Source: Fasciolopsis buskii (taxonomy: Eukaryota; Platyhelminthes; Trematoda; Plagiorchiida; Fasciolidae). Taken from it: DNA of 64,000 bases. The notes beneath the pieces are model-generated. The model made no database searches and had not been told where the DNA came from. It was given only the letters and a program-made list of their open reading frames with translations. The translations under genes were made by a program, and so were the position numbers. The first letter of the stretch is position 1. Every line of letters starts with the position of its first letter. Positions 24,491 through 34,040 of this stretch are shown in pieces. The stretch spans positions 124,125-188,124 of the forward strand of contig LUCM01000239.1 in assembly GCA_008360955.1 (NCBI GenBank). The letters are read 5' to 3'.

Positions 24491-27209
24491 GACGATTACA
24501 AATCACGGATAAACGAGCTTGTTCGCAATTGGATGCTATTCTGTCTGTCTCGTGAGACCATTTGTTGGTCAATGAATCAATCCAATTATCCAATTTAATT
24601 CTTTGACGCTAACTAGACGTTTAAAAAGGCCTAGGAAGGAATATCTTTACTGGTGCATGCTCATTACGAACAGGCACCATTAAATAATCAAGTTCTGATC
24701 CCGGTTGAGTGAATTTGCAAATTGTTGCAGACTTATCGACTTATTTGAGCTCTTGAAGATGCCAGCGAGTGACTGATCAGACCCCTTAATTTCGTTCAAC
24801 GCTATCTTCTTCGATCATTACAAAATGGTCATGATCACTGGGTCATCCAAAGACTAAAAAGCAAACTGAAGGAACTCAAAGTGAGTATCGATCTTTCAAA
24901 GCTGTTTTGATCTTTGTGTTCACATACACAATCACCCATTGACATTACCATAACTTTTTTAAAGGAGACGTGAAAGCTTTAATTGTCAGATATAATTAAT
25001 GAATATGGAAACGTCGGCACAATCTTACAATTTGCTGGGACAAAAACGTTTGCTCAGCCACCGCGAAGTAGCTCACAGGTTACAGCATAAAAACTGGCTT
25101 AGGATCCTGGTTTCTATCACCACCGATCAAGAGGGCTGCTTGTGGAGTTGTGCTTTTTAGTCAGAAGACAGGCTTGTTTACAGAACGAGGCGACCAAACG
25201 AATTTTTCGTTAATGCACACAGTATTTCACATTAACCAGAGTCACACTGCTTTTGTACTGTTGGTGTGGAATCCGAAGCTTTGTGCGGACCATACCAAAC
25301 CCAGTGGTCGGTAATTAAAAGGCAAAGCCAGTGGGATAACGCGGTCTCAATCTGGTCTCGCTTTCTGCACCTGCCCATTGTCTGACAAGGTAGGGTTTGA
25401 TTCACGCCCGCATGTCGATCGCGATTTGTCTAACACGGTCCACGGTCGCACCACCACCGATAACTAGTGATACGGCTTTGTTAGACTCAGGTGGAACACC
25501 AATTACACTGCCTGAACTTCAAACCTTTAAACGAGTTTCCCTACTGAAAATCGGTCTGCACCTACATCGTTGGTTTAGTGGCTCTAAGCGGCCTAATAAC
25601 GTACCAAGTCTGTCTGCAAATTGCTGTGACGTGAATTCGTAGACATTTGTAGACACACCGGTGAGTGACTGATTTCATTAGTAACACATCTCCCATCCTT
25701 GAATTCAAAACTTTACATAGGCAAGTTAGGATCCTTTATGGCTCCAATGTTGATTGACGGACTCGCCTTCCACTTCACATCTACATTTTGATCAGCAATG
25801 CCAAATGTTTTGATACCAGTTATTTTTATCTTATGAGAACTACGAGAAATAAATTTCTTAAACAAAAACACCGATGAAGCGGTATCCACTTGAACTCCCA
25901 AATAAGACTGATGTTTCGTCTGACCTAATTACTTCGTGCTTCTTAATGACCTTGAACTTGATGTTAATGAAATCGAGTATCATTGTGAAAGACGGACTGG
26001 TTACGGAACTGTGCTTCGAAATTTGTTTTACGCTTATTTTAATGGCAGTTCTATTCGCATCTTCGTTCTTATTTAACTAAAATAATATTATATGCTTGAA
26101 ATCCAAGCGCAACTAGCACCCCAATTTGCGATCTGTCAAGTCAACCAGGTAGAAGTTGTTGAAAACATTAAGGAATGACAAAAAATTATCCGCCTCCTTT
26201 TATGTCACTTTCAAACCCCGAAAAACGGTGCAAAACAGTAATGTTTTGTACGGTTTTCCTCAGTGTAGTCTGTCTGTCTTTCACAGAATTTTCTGACGGA
26301 CATTTGTTCTCTAGTGCCCAGGGTGCCTTGCACCAGACTTGACTTCCTTGACCACTCTTCCCAAAAATTAAACTGAAAAATGTAATCGAATTTTCTGACC
26401 CGAATCCCGTGGCTTTCATAAACACTGACAGAGGTGATTTCCACTAACGTGGATTGTTTGCCGGCGAAAATTACATTCCAGGCAGCCGAATGAATTGTCT
26501 CACGAGTGACCTGAACATTTCGACTGAGCTGTCCATAACTGTGGTTCCTGTTGCGGTATTAGAACCTATTCACCATCCTAGGACCGATGTTGGTCAAATG
26601 ATCGACATATTTTCTTTTCCAACTGAAGGCAGTTGGTTCGAATCCTCCCAGGATCGGTTAACGTCCAAACTTGGTAACTTTCCGCTAGCCGCGATTCAAT
26701 CTACCAAAGAATGAGGTGCATTGTGATTCCCTTAATAAAGGGAGTAAAACACACTAGAACATTCCCGGCTTTGTGATGCATCTGTATGAACTAACTTTTG
26801 CATTTTCTGCAATCGGTAATCCCTCCGGCATCTCCTTTCTCGGTAAGGACATATGAAATCTGGACATGAAATTCTATTCCGTGCAAGACCGAAATCTCAC
26901 ATTGGCTTGGCTGCACATACATCTCGTTAGTGAATAAACCATGAGGCAAACCAGCCTGAATACGTGAAGCGGATCCCATTGTAAGGTAAAATGACCGGTG
27001 CGAAATCAGTTATCAGTCAATGGACGGAGTGAAAGTTTGGTTATGTCAAAATGATTCGTTCCAGGGGCGCATGCACAAAAATGCCACAAAATTCGCGGCA
27101 TTTGTAGGCCTTTTTTAAGGTTAATATAAACAAAATACTTACCGGTAGATTGGAATAATAAACAATAGATTGTCTCTTTTAGGTCCAATCAGAAAGATTT
27201 GGGGATTTT
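12064..27209 (-). CDS. Unrecognised multi-exon gene A (whole span, partial)
   Basis: A split gene on minus inferred from exons whose splice sites and phases agree. Exon order 5' to 3': 27143-27209, 26796-26955, 25717-25924, 23158-23227, 22404-22614, 21444(or 21373)-21678, 17451-17569, 14772-14959, 12064-12249, with a possible further exon at 8344-8407. Phase closes at every junction from 26796-26955 through 21678, which is hard to get by chance; the junctions below 21 kb also close if the alternative donor at 21373 is used. The junction between the first two listed exons is unresolved. The conceptual protein has hydrophobic beta-strand-like stretches (FLIGPKRDNLLFIIP, VLFACRTGTFYGWLLVVG) and scattered cysteines (CEIS, DCRKC, CLVYDCAPWPRC), suggesting a secreted or membrane extracellular region. 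I do not recognise the family. Both ends are missing: no start codon and no stop codon were established. Confidence 0.55.
13605..14180. repeat. Degenerate short-period A/C/T repeat with a (CA)n core
   Basis: Two patches (about 13605-13725 and 13965-14180) are built from diverged copies of six-base units such as ATACTT, ATGCTC, ACTTAT and ATGCCT. The second patch grows into a clean (AC)n run at 14137-14157. It looks like an old microsatellite whose purest part is still at its 3' end. Confidence 0.5.
14772..14959 (-). CDS. Exon of gene A
   Basis: Clear internal exon on minus: acceptor GGGATTTTCAG/AAAGC and donor GATTAG/GTACTG. Only one of three frames is open; it starts in phase 0 and ends with two extra bases, encoding 62 residues that begin KAWLERKVPILLSEILKTL, contain ETLFDGVLSVDRAGNS, and finish MYFVHPGVETSSIR. 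The first half looks helical, the rest mixed. Phase matches the end of candidate exon 17451-17569. No family recognised. Confidence 0.55.
15300..15405 (+). repeat. Possible tRNA-derived SINE fragment
   Basis: A perfect B-box-like motif GGGTTCGAACCT at 15373-15384 follows a TAGCTGATAGATCATACGCA stretch that could be a degraded A box about 50 bases upstream. It does not share the flanks of the other SINEs here, so it may be a different family. Weak. Confidence 0.35.
16925..17098 (-). repeat. tRNA-derived SINE (family 1), copy A
   Basis: Read on minus: GGCGGTGGCCAAACGGGTAG (A box, 17072-17092), CGTGGCGTTTGGACGAGAAAG, B box GGGTTCGAACCC at 17034-17045, then a CCGGTCAACAT segment and a tail containing TTTCATTAATAAAACAAG. 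The same order of blocks recurs at 26570-26765, 30624-30805, 41445-41615 and on minus at 43340-43455. A and B boxes imply RNA polymerase III transcription. It lies in an intron of gene A, in the same orientation. Confidence 0.85.
17451..17569 (-). CDS. Candidate exon of gene A
   Basis: Acceptor TATTTTGTTGTAGTAG and donor ACGTTT/GTAAAC on minus bound 119 bases that start with two bases and end in phase 0. The translation includes DLRVNTNRLVHLLDVGSNF and WVVFKPFAVCRKNDTF. Phase fits exon 14772-14959 downstream and the longer form (21373) of the upstream exon. It sits inside a 155-residue open frame, so an unspliced small ORF cannot be excluded. Confidence 0.42.
19261..19423. repeat. Foldback hairpin element (MITE-like)
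   Basis: Two near-perfect inverted arms, 19261-19329 and 19355-19423, about 69 bases each, separated by a 25-base loop. Each arm contains GACTACCATGGGTAGTC (itself nearly palindromic) next to a CCAAC(G/C)TTTCG block. The size, the long arms and the lack of coding sequence suggest a miniature inverted-repeat or foldback element in an intron of gene A. No second copy was noticed in the window. Confidence 0.75.
20422..20453. repeat. (GT)n microsatellite
   Basis: TGTGTGTGCGTGTG... with a single C interruption; about 16 dinucleotide units, inside an intron of gene A. Confidence 0.95.
21373..21678 (-). CDS. Exon of gene A (3' limit 21444 or 21373)
   Basis: Acceptor AAAATCAATTGCAG on minus; the exon starts with two bases, matching the one base left by exon 22404-22614. 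It encodes ATVIFNPQNFCPRALLAKEF, then IQNDGGDSDRLNVTQTHRYG and VNSVPSVSVCTNRDIAR. Two donors are possible: GCTAG/GTCAGT (exon end at 21444) or ATGCAG/GTTTAT (21373, adding a basic RRNLLTNPRNRNK stretch). The longer form keeps phase with the candidate exon at 17451-17569. A NVT sequon suits an extracellular protein, but that is inference. Confidence 0.55.
22404..22614 (-). CDS. Exon of gene A
   Basis: One of the clearest exons: acceptor AATTTTAG/GCGTC and donor AGAATTG/GTAAGAAC on minus, 211 bases, phase 0 in and one base out. It encodes about 70 residues beginning ASNEPIVERIEALKHPYF, followed by RVMTTTTVQFRSDFFNAQNI and PHVLFACRTGTFYGWLLVVG. The alternating hydrophobic pattern looks like beta strands, as in a propeller or Ig-like fold, but no family signature is visible. 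Confidence 0.65.
23158..23227 (-). CDS. Exon of gene A
   Basis: Acceptor ATGTTCCGATCAG and strong donor CAGTCCAG/GTATGT on minus; 70 bases, one base in, phase 0 out, agreeing with both neighbouring exons. Encodes HILCLVYDCAPWPRCVHRSM, a short cysteine-bearing segment. The other two frames are also open over this short length, so the frame rests on the phase match. Confidence 0.5.
24458..24485. repeat. (TA)n microsatellite
   Basis: A clean run of about 14 TA units in an intron of gene A. Confidence 0.95.
25325..25410 (+). repeat. Possible tRNA-like SINE fragment
   Basis: AGTGGGATAACGCGGTCTC (A-box-like, about 25331-25349) is followed about 45 bases on by AGGGTTTGATTCACGCC (B-box-like). The spacing suits a tRNA head, but both boxes are imperfect and no sister copy was seen. 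Confidence 0.3.
25717..25924 (-). CDS. Exon of gene A
   Basis: Donor CTTGCCTAT/GTAAAGTT on minus is strong. With an acceptor at AAGTAATTAG the exon takes two bases in, completing the single base left by exon 26796-26955, and reads QTKHQSYLGVQVDTASSVFL, then KKFISRSSHKIKITGIKTFG and VDVKWKASPSINIGAIKDP. An alternative acceptor (TTGTTTAAG, 25856) would shorten it but break the phase. The acceptor has a poor pyrimidine tract. Confidence 0.55.
26570..26765 (+). repeat. tRNA-derived SINE (family 1), diverged copy
   Basis: B box GGTTCGAATCC (26636-26646) is followed by TCCCAGGATCGGTTAA, the counterpart of TCCCAAAGCCGGTCAA in the copy at 30624, and by a tail GATTCCCTTAATAAAGGGAG resembling TTTCATTAATAAAACGAG. 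The A-box half is badly eroded. It lies in gene A, antisense to it. Confidence 0.6.
26796..26955 (-). CDS. Exon of gene A
   Basis: Acceptor CTTCACGTATTCAG and donor GCAAAA/GTTAGT on minus. In phase 0 it reads GLPHGLFTNEMYVQPSQCEI, then VLHGIEFHVQISYVLTEKGD and GGITDCRKCK, leaving one base that the next exon completes. An alternative inner acceptor (GTGCAGCCAAG) would join the upstream exon 27143-27209 directly in phase, giving IPIYR followed by QCEISVL; with the outer acceptor a very short extra exon would be needed. The paired cysteines (DCRKC) hint at an extracellular module. Confidence 0.5.
27143..27209 (-). CDS. Most 5' supported exon of gene A
   Basis: Acceptor CATTCCTTTCAG and consensus donor CTACCG/GTAAGTA on minus, 67 bases, with only one open frame: NPQIFLIGPKRDNLLFIIPI. 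Starts and ends with two split bases. I did not find the preceding exon with confidence, so the start of gene A lies upstream (above 27.2 kb). Confidence 0.6.
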
Positions 27210-29434
27210 CTGAAAGGAATGTCAAAATCGGATTCTGGACTGTTCTGGTATGAACAGAGTGCTAGCTAGGTAGTCCCTTTTACAACGGGCATAAACAATG
27301 AACCACCGGCCCAGGAACTAGCCAATGTGATAACTTCCTGCGCACAATTGTAACCAAGGGCTTTGATGTTTCTTTGTTTAGCCAAATTCGGGCACAGGCA
27401 AGGATTGGGTAGACCCATTTGTTATCCGAATGAGTTTGTATTCCAGTTTGCGTGAACGATGTGTGCCTAAGGTGCACATATGATAGCAATGAAGATTGTC
27501 ATGTCGAAGCTCTAATTTTACTAATCTATTACTTTGTCTAACTGAGACAAAGACATGGGTAATTAATTAACGATGAGACCGCCACAAAGCTGTCTGCTGA
27601 TATCCCGGCGTAATTGTTCCAAGGTGATTTAGACAATTAGAGGAGAGGAAATTCAAAAAGACTTAAGTATAAGCGATAGACATACAGATCACGCTTCCCG
27701 ATATGATGAGATTTTACGGTCCCTTATAAATGCAAACCAATCAGTTACTATTGTGAAGATTCGTCAACGGAAATGAGAAAGGTTCCAAATCAGTATTCAA
27801 CCAGTAACATTTACGGCTAACTAATACGCATGTATGTTCGTTGGAATGACTTGTAAACAACCACGTTCATTACGTCCGTTTGATATGTTCTTCTGGCTAC
27901 ATTCGGGTTGCTTATTGAGAATTCAGAACGATTCCACTACTCGCTGGACAATTCAGTCTACGTGGTTTCACAGTCAATCACAATTTGTTAAGCTGGTTTG
28001 ATTCCCAGCATGACTGATTCGGTTTTCTCTGTGATGCAAAACCAAAGATGAACAAGAATAGGTGATTAATTTAAGAAGAAAACTCGTAGACTTCGAGGCT
28101 TCAGACCCTGTCGTTAGCTTGTATCTGTGTCCTTCACTTCCTTTGTTTAATGAAACCGCAAAGTACATTATTTTCAATAATTGAGTCGTGGTCAGCAGAT
28201 CGATTTTCGGACATTTTTCTGAACTAATTTGTTTTTGCGCCAACGATTTTGTAAACTTTTCCAAGGTTATCAAACCCGAGAAAGCGAAACAGCTCTAATC
28301 GGTCTATTGATTGAAATTCAGTATGGAAATCCCCGAGGGGTCAGTGAAACCGCCAAATTTTGAACGTTAACATTTACGCGAATTCGATACATTTGTCAAC
28401 ACCACCCTAGTTCAGATCAAAAAGCGTGAAAATGGGAAGTATGCGAATATAATTACCGAAGTATTTTGATATGGTCCATCCGGGCGCGATTGTGGCATGG
28501 CTTGAGGTAATTGGAATTCTTTGTTGATGCCTTCTATCATCTAACTGTGACAATTCTCTAAACTTTTGTGTAAGTAAGCAGTATAAGCATGCACAAACTT
28601 TTTATTGATGTTCGCCTGGAAGGTGGTCTGTACCATGAAATCATGAACGTTAAGTCGCCCCGTGTTCATCCGATGCTATCGGGTAAAGATGAATGAATTA
28701 ATTCGACTTTTGGTTTGGCCCCATGGAAATCCAATTCCGGCAAGTCATTGGTAGTTTGGTTTCGGTACTGCACCGGTGACCAATTGTTCGAAATTATGCT
28801 TGTTGTTTATCTTACCGAACCAAACGAATCAGTCACTTTAGGGTAGTTTTTCTATCGATAATCGCCTTTATATGACTGTTTGCATCAGTCAGTCGGCTTA
28901 TCGTTTGAGGGTTTTAGCAATTTCTGCGAATCAGAAATTTGCGTTTTGGTGAACGAGAGTTAAATTTAAAATAGTCAGGTTTGAATCAACCTGGCAAATT
29001 CGAAGCTTACAGAAAGTGGTTCATACGTCCAAAGTAGGACAAAATTCTCGGATGACCTCTTTCACGATGGACTATGTGGATGCAAATGACGTGAACTGTG
29101 GCGAGTTCCCCTAGGGTGGATCGGGTCAGCAAGAATAGTTCCACCACGAATTTCACTGACCTAGGTCACTTTCTTGCTGAGAGAGCGAACAGCCTAACAA
29201 AACTCGATTGGTAATGGAGAGGGAATTCACTCCTTGAATAGGTCAAGAGTGATGGCTGAACAGCAGTAAATTAATAGATGCGTGGATAGAAAACAGAAGT
29301 AGTGATAAGTTGACAAGCGCGAAACTCCCTGATCTTATGGCTCCGTCTGGGATAAGCCAGTTAGTGTAATAACACAGTTGATGTTGTAAGAAACCAATTT
29401 TAGTGAGTTCGTTGTACCAAAACATCAAATGGAC

Positions 29435-29478
29435 TTGTTTGTTTGTTTGTGTGTATGTGTGCGTGTGTGTGTGTTTGT
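29435..29478. repeat. GT-rich microsatellite
   Basis: (TTTG)n passing into an interrupted (GT)n run. Confidence 0.85.
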
Positions 29479-30623
29479 GGGACTGGAGACAATGCTGGCG
29501 TCGGATTGTTTGTCAGAACAAACGTACCGAAAAAGCAGGAAAATGCGTTGGAGACATCGAATATCAGAGCAAAACCAAATTCGTGCAAGGTTGAAATTCT
29601 GACTGATTAGAAAAGAGCCGGCAAAGAATGACCTCATCGGCATGATCCAAGCAATGTGCCAGTTGGACAGCAGATAAATTTCTGGGATGAATAGTTAAAA
29701 ATAAATATAGAAATGGCATCAAATTGAGAAACCCACTAGGCTTTGATAAACGCAAGTGTGTTGTTAGATTTAATTAAAAACGTATTTTCTTTAACTAAAA
29801 CAGTACATAACAGGGGATAAAGAAACAATAGTGGGAAAATATTAATTTGCATTATTTGTGTTTGCATTCAAACCGAAATGTATGACTTGAATCGGCCAAG
29901 GAAGAAACGATGGTCATGCTATGCGTCTGTCACCGAAATGGAAACAGAATCACATCCCAACACTATCCGGTCACTTTACGGGTAAACGAAACTTTTCTGT
30001 CCTCCTCCTGCTCGTTATCATACTTGACCTACTGTGATCTTACAAAGGTCTATGCCGATAAAAATTTCGGGTTCAAGATTGCCGCCTGACGCCGTGTAGT
30101 CGGCTCTAGTAACTATAGGACATGTTCTTTCCTCTGAATTCATGCTCTAAACATATCTTATAAACGTCAGACAAGGGTAACTCCCAAACAGGGAAATTTG
30201 GTCTCAACTTTAAGCTTTTATACTAAGTATCATGCTTTGTGTTCGGATATCCATGTACTAATCTGTGAATTGAGAAACCGACAATAGAATGTATGAGTAT
30301 AAAATTTCAGAACTAAAGTATGAAGTTTACGCACGCCTGACGGTTGGTAGCTGCCTTAAAACCGGCCGTTTTACTCAAAGGTGTTTGATGTTTCTCCGTA
30401 TACACAGTACACTATTAAAAGTAAACAGGAGCGAACTTAACCTAATGGGCTTGGTTCGTCCAACCAGTGTGATCTTAGACAACTCACTCCAAACCACTCG
30501 AAGACACTTTTGATGGACAAAACCATGTGGCGCAGGTTATCAGGAGCACATTTTCCTCAGGATTCTGGTAATTTGGACCTATTCCATCCGTTGATGGGAG
30601 AGATATTCGGATACGATTACTGT

Positions 30624-30805
30624 CGCCGGCGGTGGCCTAAGTGATTAGGTCGTGGCGTTTGGACATGAAGATTGCGGGTTCGAATCCTCCCAAAGCCGGT
30701 CAAATTCCCCACTTGGCAACTCCCTACTGGCTGCGGCCCCTTCCTGAAAATTGATGTACATTGTTGTTTCATTAATAAAACGAGTAAACGATAAAAGATA
30801 AAAGA
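30624..30805 (+). repeat. tRNA-derived SINE (family 1), copy B
   Basis: The best-preserved copy. CGCCGGCGGTGGCCTAAGTG begins the tRNA-like head; GTGGCGTTTGGACATGAAGA follows; B box GGGTTCGAATCC at 30676-30687; then a body with CCGGTCAAATTCCCCACTTG and GGCTGCGGCCCCTTCC, and a tail TTTCATTAATAAAACGAG followed by AAAGATAAAAGAT, a short A-rich repeat typical of a SINE 3' end. About 180 bases long. It is not the tRNA gene itself: the acceptor stem cannot be closed. Confidence 0.88.
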
Positions 30806-33800
30806 TCAGAGCAGAGACAACAAACAGAAAGTCACTCATGCAATTTTGGAGAATTTATGCTCAATCATTAATGCAGCATCTAAATAAAACTTATTTGTGT
30901 ATGACTGCATGTATTCCATTCAATAGACTACTTACAGTTAGACAGTTAATGTTTTCAGCTATGCTGAAGCTGTATATCTTTCCTTTTGCTAGCTTTGGTA
31001 TCCGGTTTTGTAAACAAGTAAATATTTTTCGTCGCCTCGTAATCTGATAGGACAAAATCACTTAAGCATTCGAAAAATCATCCAATGTAAGCGCTACGAT
31101 GCAAACAAGCGGTTCATGCGATATATTTTATGGCTTCAAAAAACCAAACAAATTCAGGCAAGAAACAATCAATAAAATAGTATTAATGTCTGACTGAATG
31201 ATTCAATGTTGTGTTGGTTCATACGTGTTTACATCATTGTGTGATATGACAAAATAATTCACTGGGATAAAACAATTTGGGTTGCTAGCTAACTAACAAA
31301 AACCGCTTCATCAAAAAACAAGTTGTTTGTACTTGTAAGGCATCAATAGTATAATAATTCGTATGATTCCGGAAGGTATGCAAAAGCTGAGTTTCTTTAG
31401 GATTATTGTTTCCTAGCAAATGAATAATTTTTTAACGCTGGTTATACGCACACCAAAGCGAAAATGCCATTTGTTTTTTAGTCCTGACTTATCAAGGTAC
31501 AAACACAAGCTGGACAGCTATGGATTGCTTCCTAGCTAAACTCATTGCCTGTATATCACCAAGTGACAGAAACACGGTACCGGTCACAAACTGCTTGCAA
31601 AATCAAGTATTGCCACAGCACTTTGGGAGACAGACAAGTATTCCAATGTTCGCATTTGTCAGCATCATTGCATTTCTTCGTTTTTGTCAATAGTGTTTAT
31701 GTTTCAGAGTTTTTCTTATTTCATTTTAGTTAGACTGACCGAAATTTTTGCTTTGGTTATTAGTCTTTTTGTATTTACCAGTTTCCCGACATTGTGGCGA
31801 CAACTGGCAAGGTTAGTCCTCCCATTTGTATGTTACAGTGTACATCAACTATCGCTGCGGGCATTAGAATGTTGTCATTGGTCTTGATGTCTCCAGTTCT
31901 GCCTATTCACATTTCGGGAAATAAAACAGCCTTTATACTACTCGGGAGTGAAAGGCCCGTTTACTTGTCCAATTTGTTCTCCCTGCGCAGTATGCTACAC
32001 CCGAAACATGTCAGGTCTGGTAAGCGTTCCGAGTTGTTGTTAACGGTGCTTCAGCGAGCTTCATTACGTCCGCTTTTGATGTGTTCGATCTCGTCCATTT
32101 GTATGTCATGCGATATCTCGTTTTGACATTTTGTACTTTGTGTCCATGTTCGCTGACGTGTCCATTCGACAGCAAAACAAATTTGTGTCTACCATCATTT
32201 AAGTTCGACAGTATCAACACAATCTACTACATACCGAGTTTGTCTCGCGGATACCACCAAAGATGTTGATGGAGCAATGATCTCAACATTTTCTGTTCAT
32301 TTGCACCTTGAGGTTTTGATATTAAACCTAATTTTTTATTTGTCAATTTTTCCAAGTTCGATCGGTCATCTCGGTGTTCATCCGAATCAAATCCCACTTA
32401 AACGTAAAAGAATAATCAATTGGCCTTAGGAGGATTAGGATTAGTCTCGCCGACCAGATTAAAATGTAGACATTTCCGTAAATTGAGTTACCATGACTTG
32501 ACCGAAATCGACACAAGCTGAAAGACTAACATCTTAATAATGACTGGTTAAATTCCTTCCCAGTTGCTTACCGAATTCGAGCAAGTCATCGTTCGAAATA
32601 AGTGAACCATTAGCACTAGATCTGTTCACCATTTCGTTTAGTACGCTTTCTCGTCGCTTCCCGGTTGGTGTGCAAACTTATCCCACCCCAGAACAGTCTG
32701 GCTGCCGTTCGTAATTCCGAAATTAATATGCCTTGTGGTTAAATGATTCACCGGGAGTAAATTAAGGCCCTTCGGGTGCTTTACGAACAACCCGAGACCC
32801 TTCCCTACAGGTTTTGCGAATCCAGGTGCAAACGGAGAGGCAGAATGTGTGATAAGAAAGACACCACCTGTCTTCACTCTCCGTACGGTCTGCTGGAATA
32901 TATGTGATGCATCCTCGATTGCGGGACGTGAACGACTCTTTCCAGTACATTCCGCAGATTCCCATGATAATTGAAACCAAAAGAAATCAGAACAGCTAGC
33001 ATGCACCATCTCAAAAATGCAACGTTTAAAATGAACAACGCATCGTCGGACTTGTTAACAGTTATAACGAAATTTCTCCAATTCGGGTGATCAAAATGCG
33101 AACGTCTGTGGCTGAAATGTACGCACAATGCATGTTCTATCCTCACGAAATGACAGTTGCTGCGAATGACACATGGACAAAAAAGGGAACTACACCAGCT
33201 GATGAGTAGACCGCACGACCCCTGCGAGCTACTACGATGAAGAGAATGAAAAAAAGGACTATCGTGTGGAGGTAGGACATCCCGGTCTGGAAGGAGGCTA
33301 TTTAAGGCGAGGCTCATAAACCGGTGACTTCCAAATCAGGATAACCCTGAGGACGATTTCAGGTGAACTCAGAATCTCAAAACAATGTCTATTGAAGAGC
33401 TGCTCTGATTTGACCCCACCTTGATGTTATTTGGCCAGACGTGTGGATGAAAATTGCCAACCAATCTTCACTGCGATTCCCCTTGGTTATCCGAAATTCA
33501 AGCATTAGAATAAAATACAAAATAAACCTTAGCTCACATTTTGTACATTTTTTGTTCGTCTAAAAGATATTCTGTAACAAACAATTAGTCGGTAGCACTA
33601 AGTAAGATTGTTCATGTAAAATCCAACAGGTAACGGTGTAAATTGGTCTGCAAACAACTATGAACTATAATGTTTCGGACTTGTAACCTACATCGTTAAA
33701 CTTTGGGACAAACCGCGCAGAAGAGATCAGCACTCTGTGGCATTTGATCAATCCTTCGCATTTAGTTCAATGAGTTATGACTTGAGCAGCTATCTGTTGT

Positions 33801-33952
33801 TTTAGCAAAACATATAAAGTTTCCTTTCCCGTAGCCAATTAAGACAGTGCCAGAGACCTTGAGGATGAACAAACAACGAATCTCAGATTTCACTATTTTA
33901 TCTTTAAAAAGCGCTCGATTTCATACTGATCTCACGCGCAATACCATTTCAG

Positions 33953-34040
33953 GTTAACCTTTTCACGATTCCCGATGTTCAGCAAGTTTCAAAGTTGCGG
34001 GAACTCCAAATTGCCAAGTTACCGTCACATATCTACTTCA
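33953..34040 (+). CDS. Most 5' supported exon of gene B
   Basis: Acceptor CAATACCATTTCAG and donor CTACTTCA/GTTAGTG. 88 bases, phase 0 in, one base out: VNLFTIPDVQQVSKLRELQI then AKLPSHIYF. Clean splice signals and a single sensible frame. Confidence 0.6.

Larger units (their letters stand above)
27210..33952. other. Gap between divergent genes A and B
   Basis: The 5' ends of genes A (minus) and B (+) should lie here but no first exon or promoter was recognised. A good minus donor at 28810-28814 (GGTTCG/GTAAGAT) closes a 12-residue frame, KNYPKVTDSFGS, that may be an upstream exon of gene A but is out of phase with 27143-27209 unless another exon intervenes. Minus frames at 27280-27470 and 32638-33009 look protein-like but lack matching splice pairs. 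A SINE and a GT-rich microsatellite are listed separately. Confidence 0.35.

Noticed and set aside
32638..33009. 123-residue minus open frame containing GGVFLITHSASPFAPGF
   Set aside because: Looks protein-like in places but has no convincing acceptor or donor and no family match I can name.
33007..33111. Minus exon reading NWRNFVITVNKSDDALFILN
   Set aside because: Splice borders are acceptable, but it is far from gene A's other exons and close to gene B on the opposite strand; phase match with the 42-kb exons would require spanning gene B.
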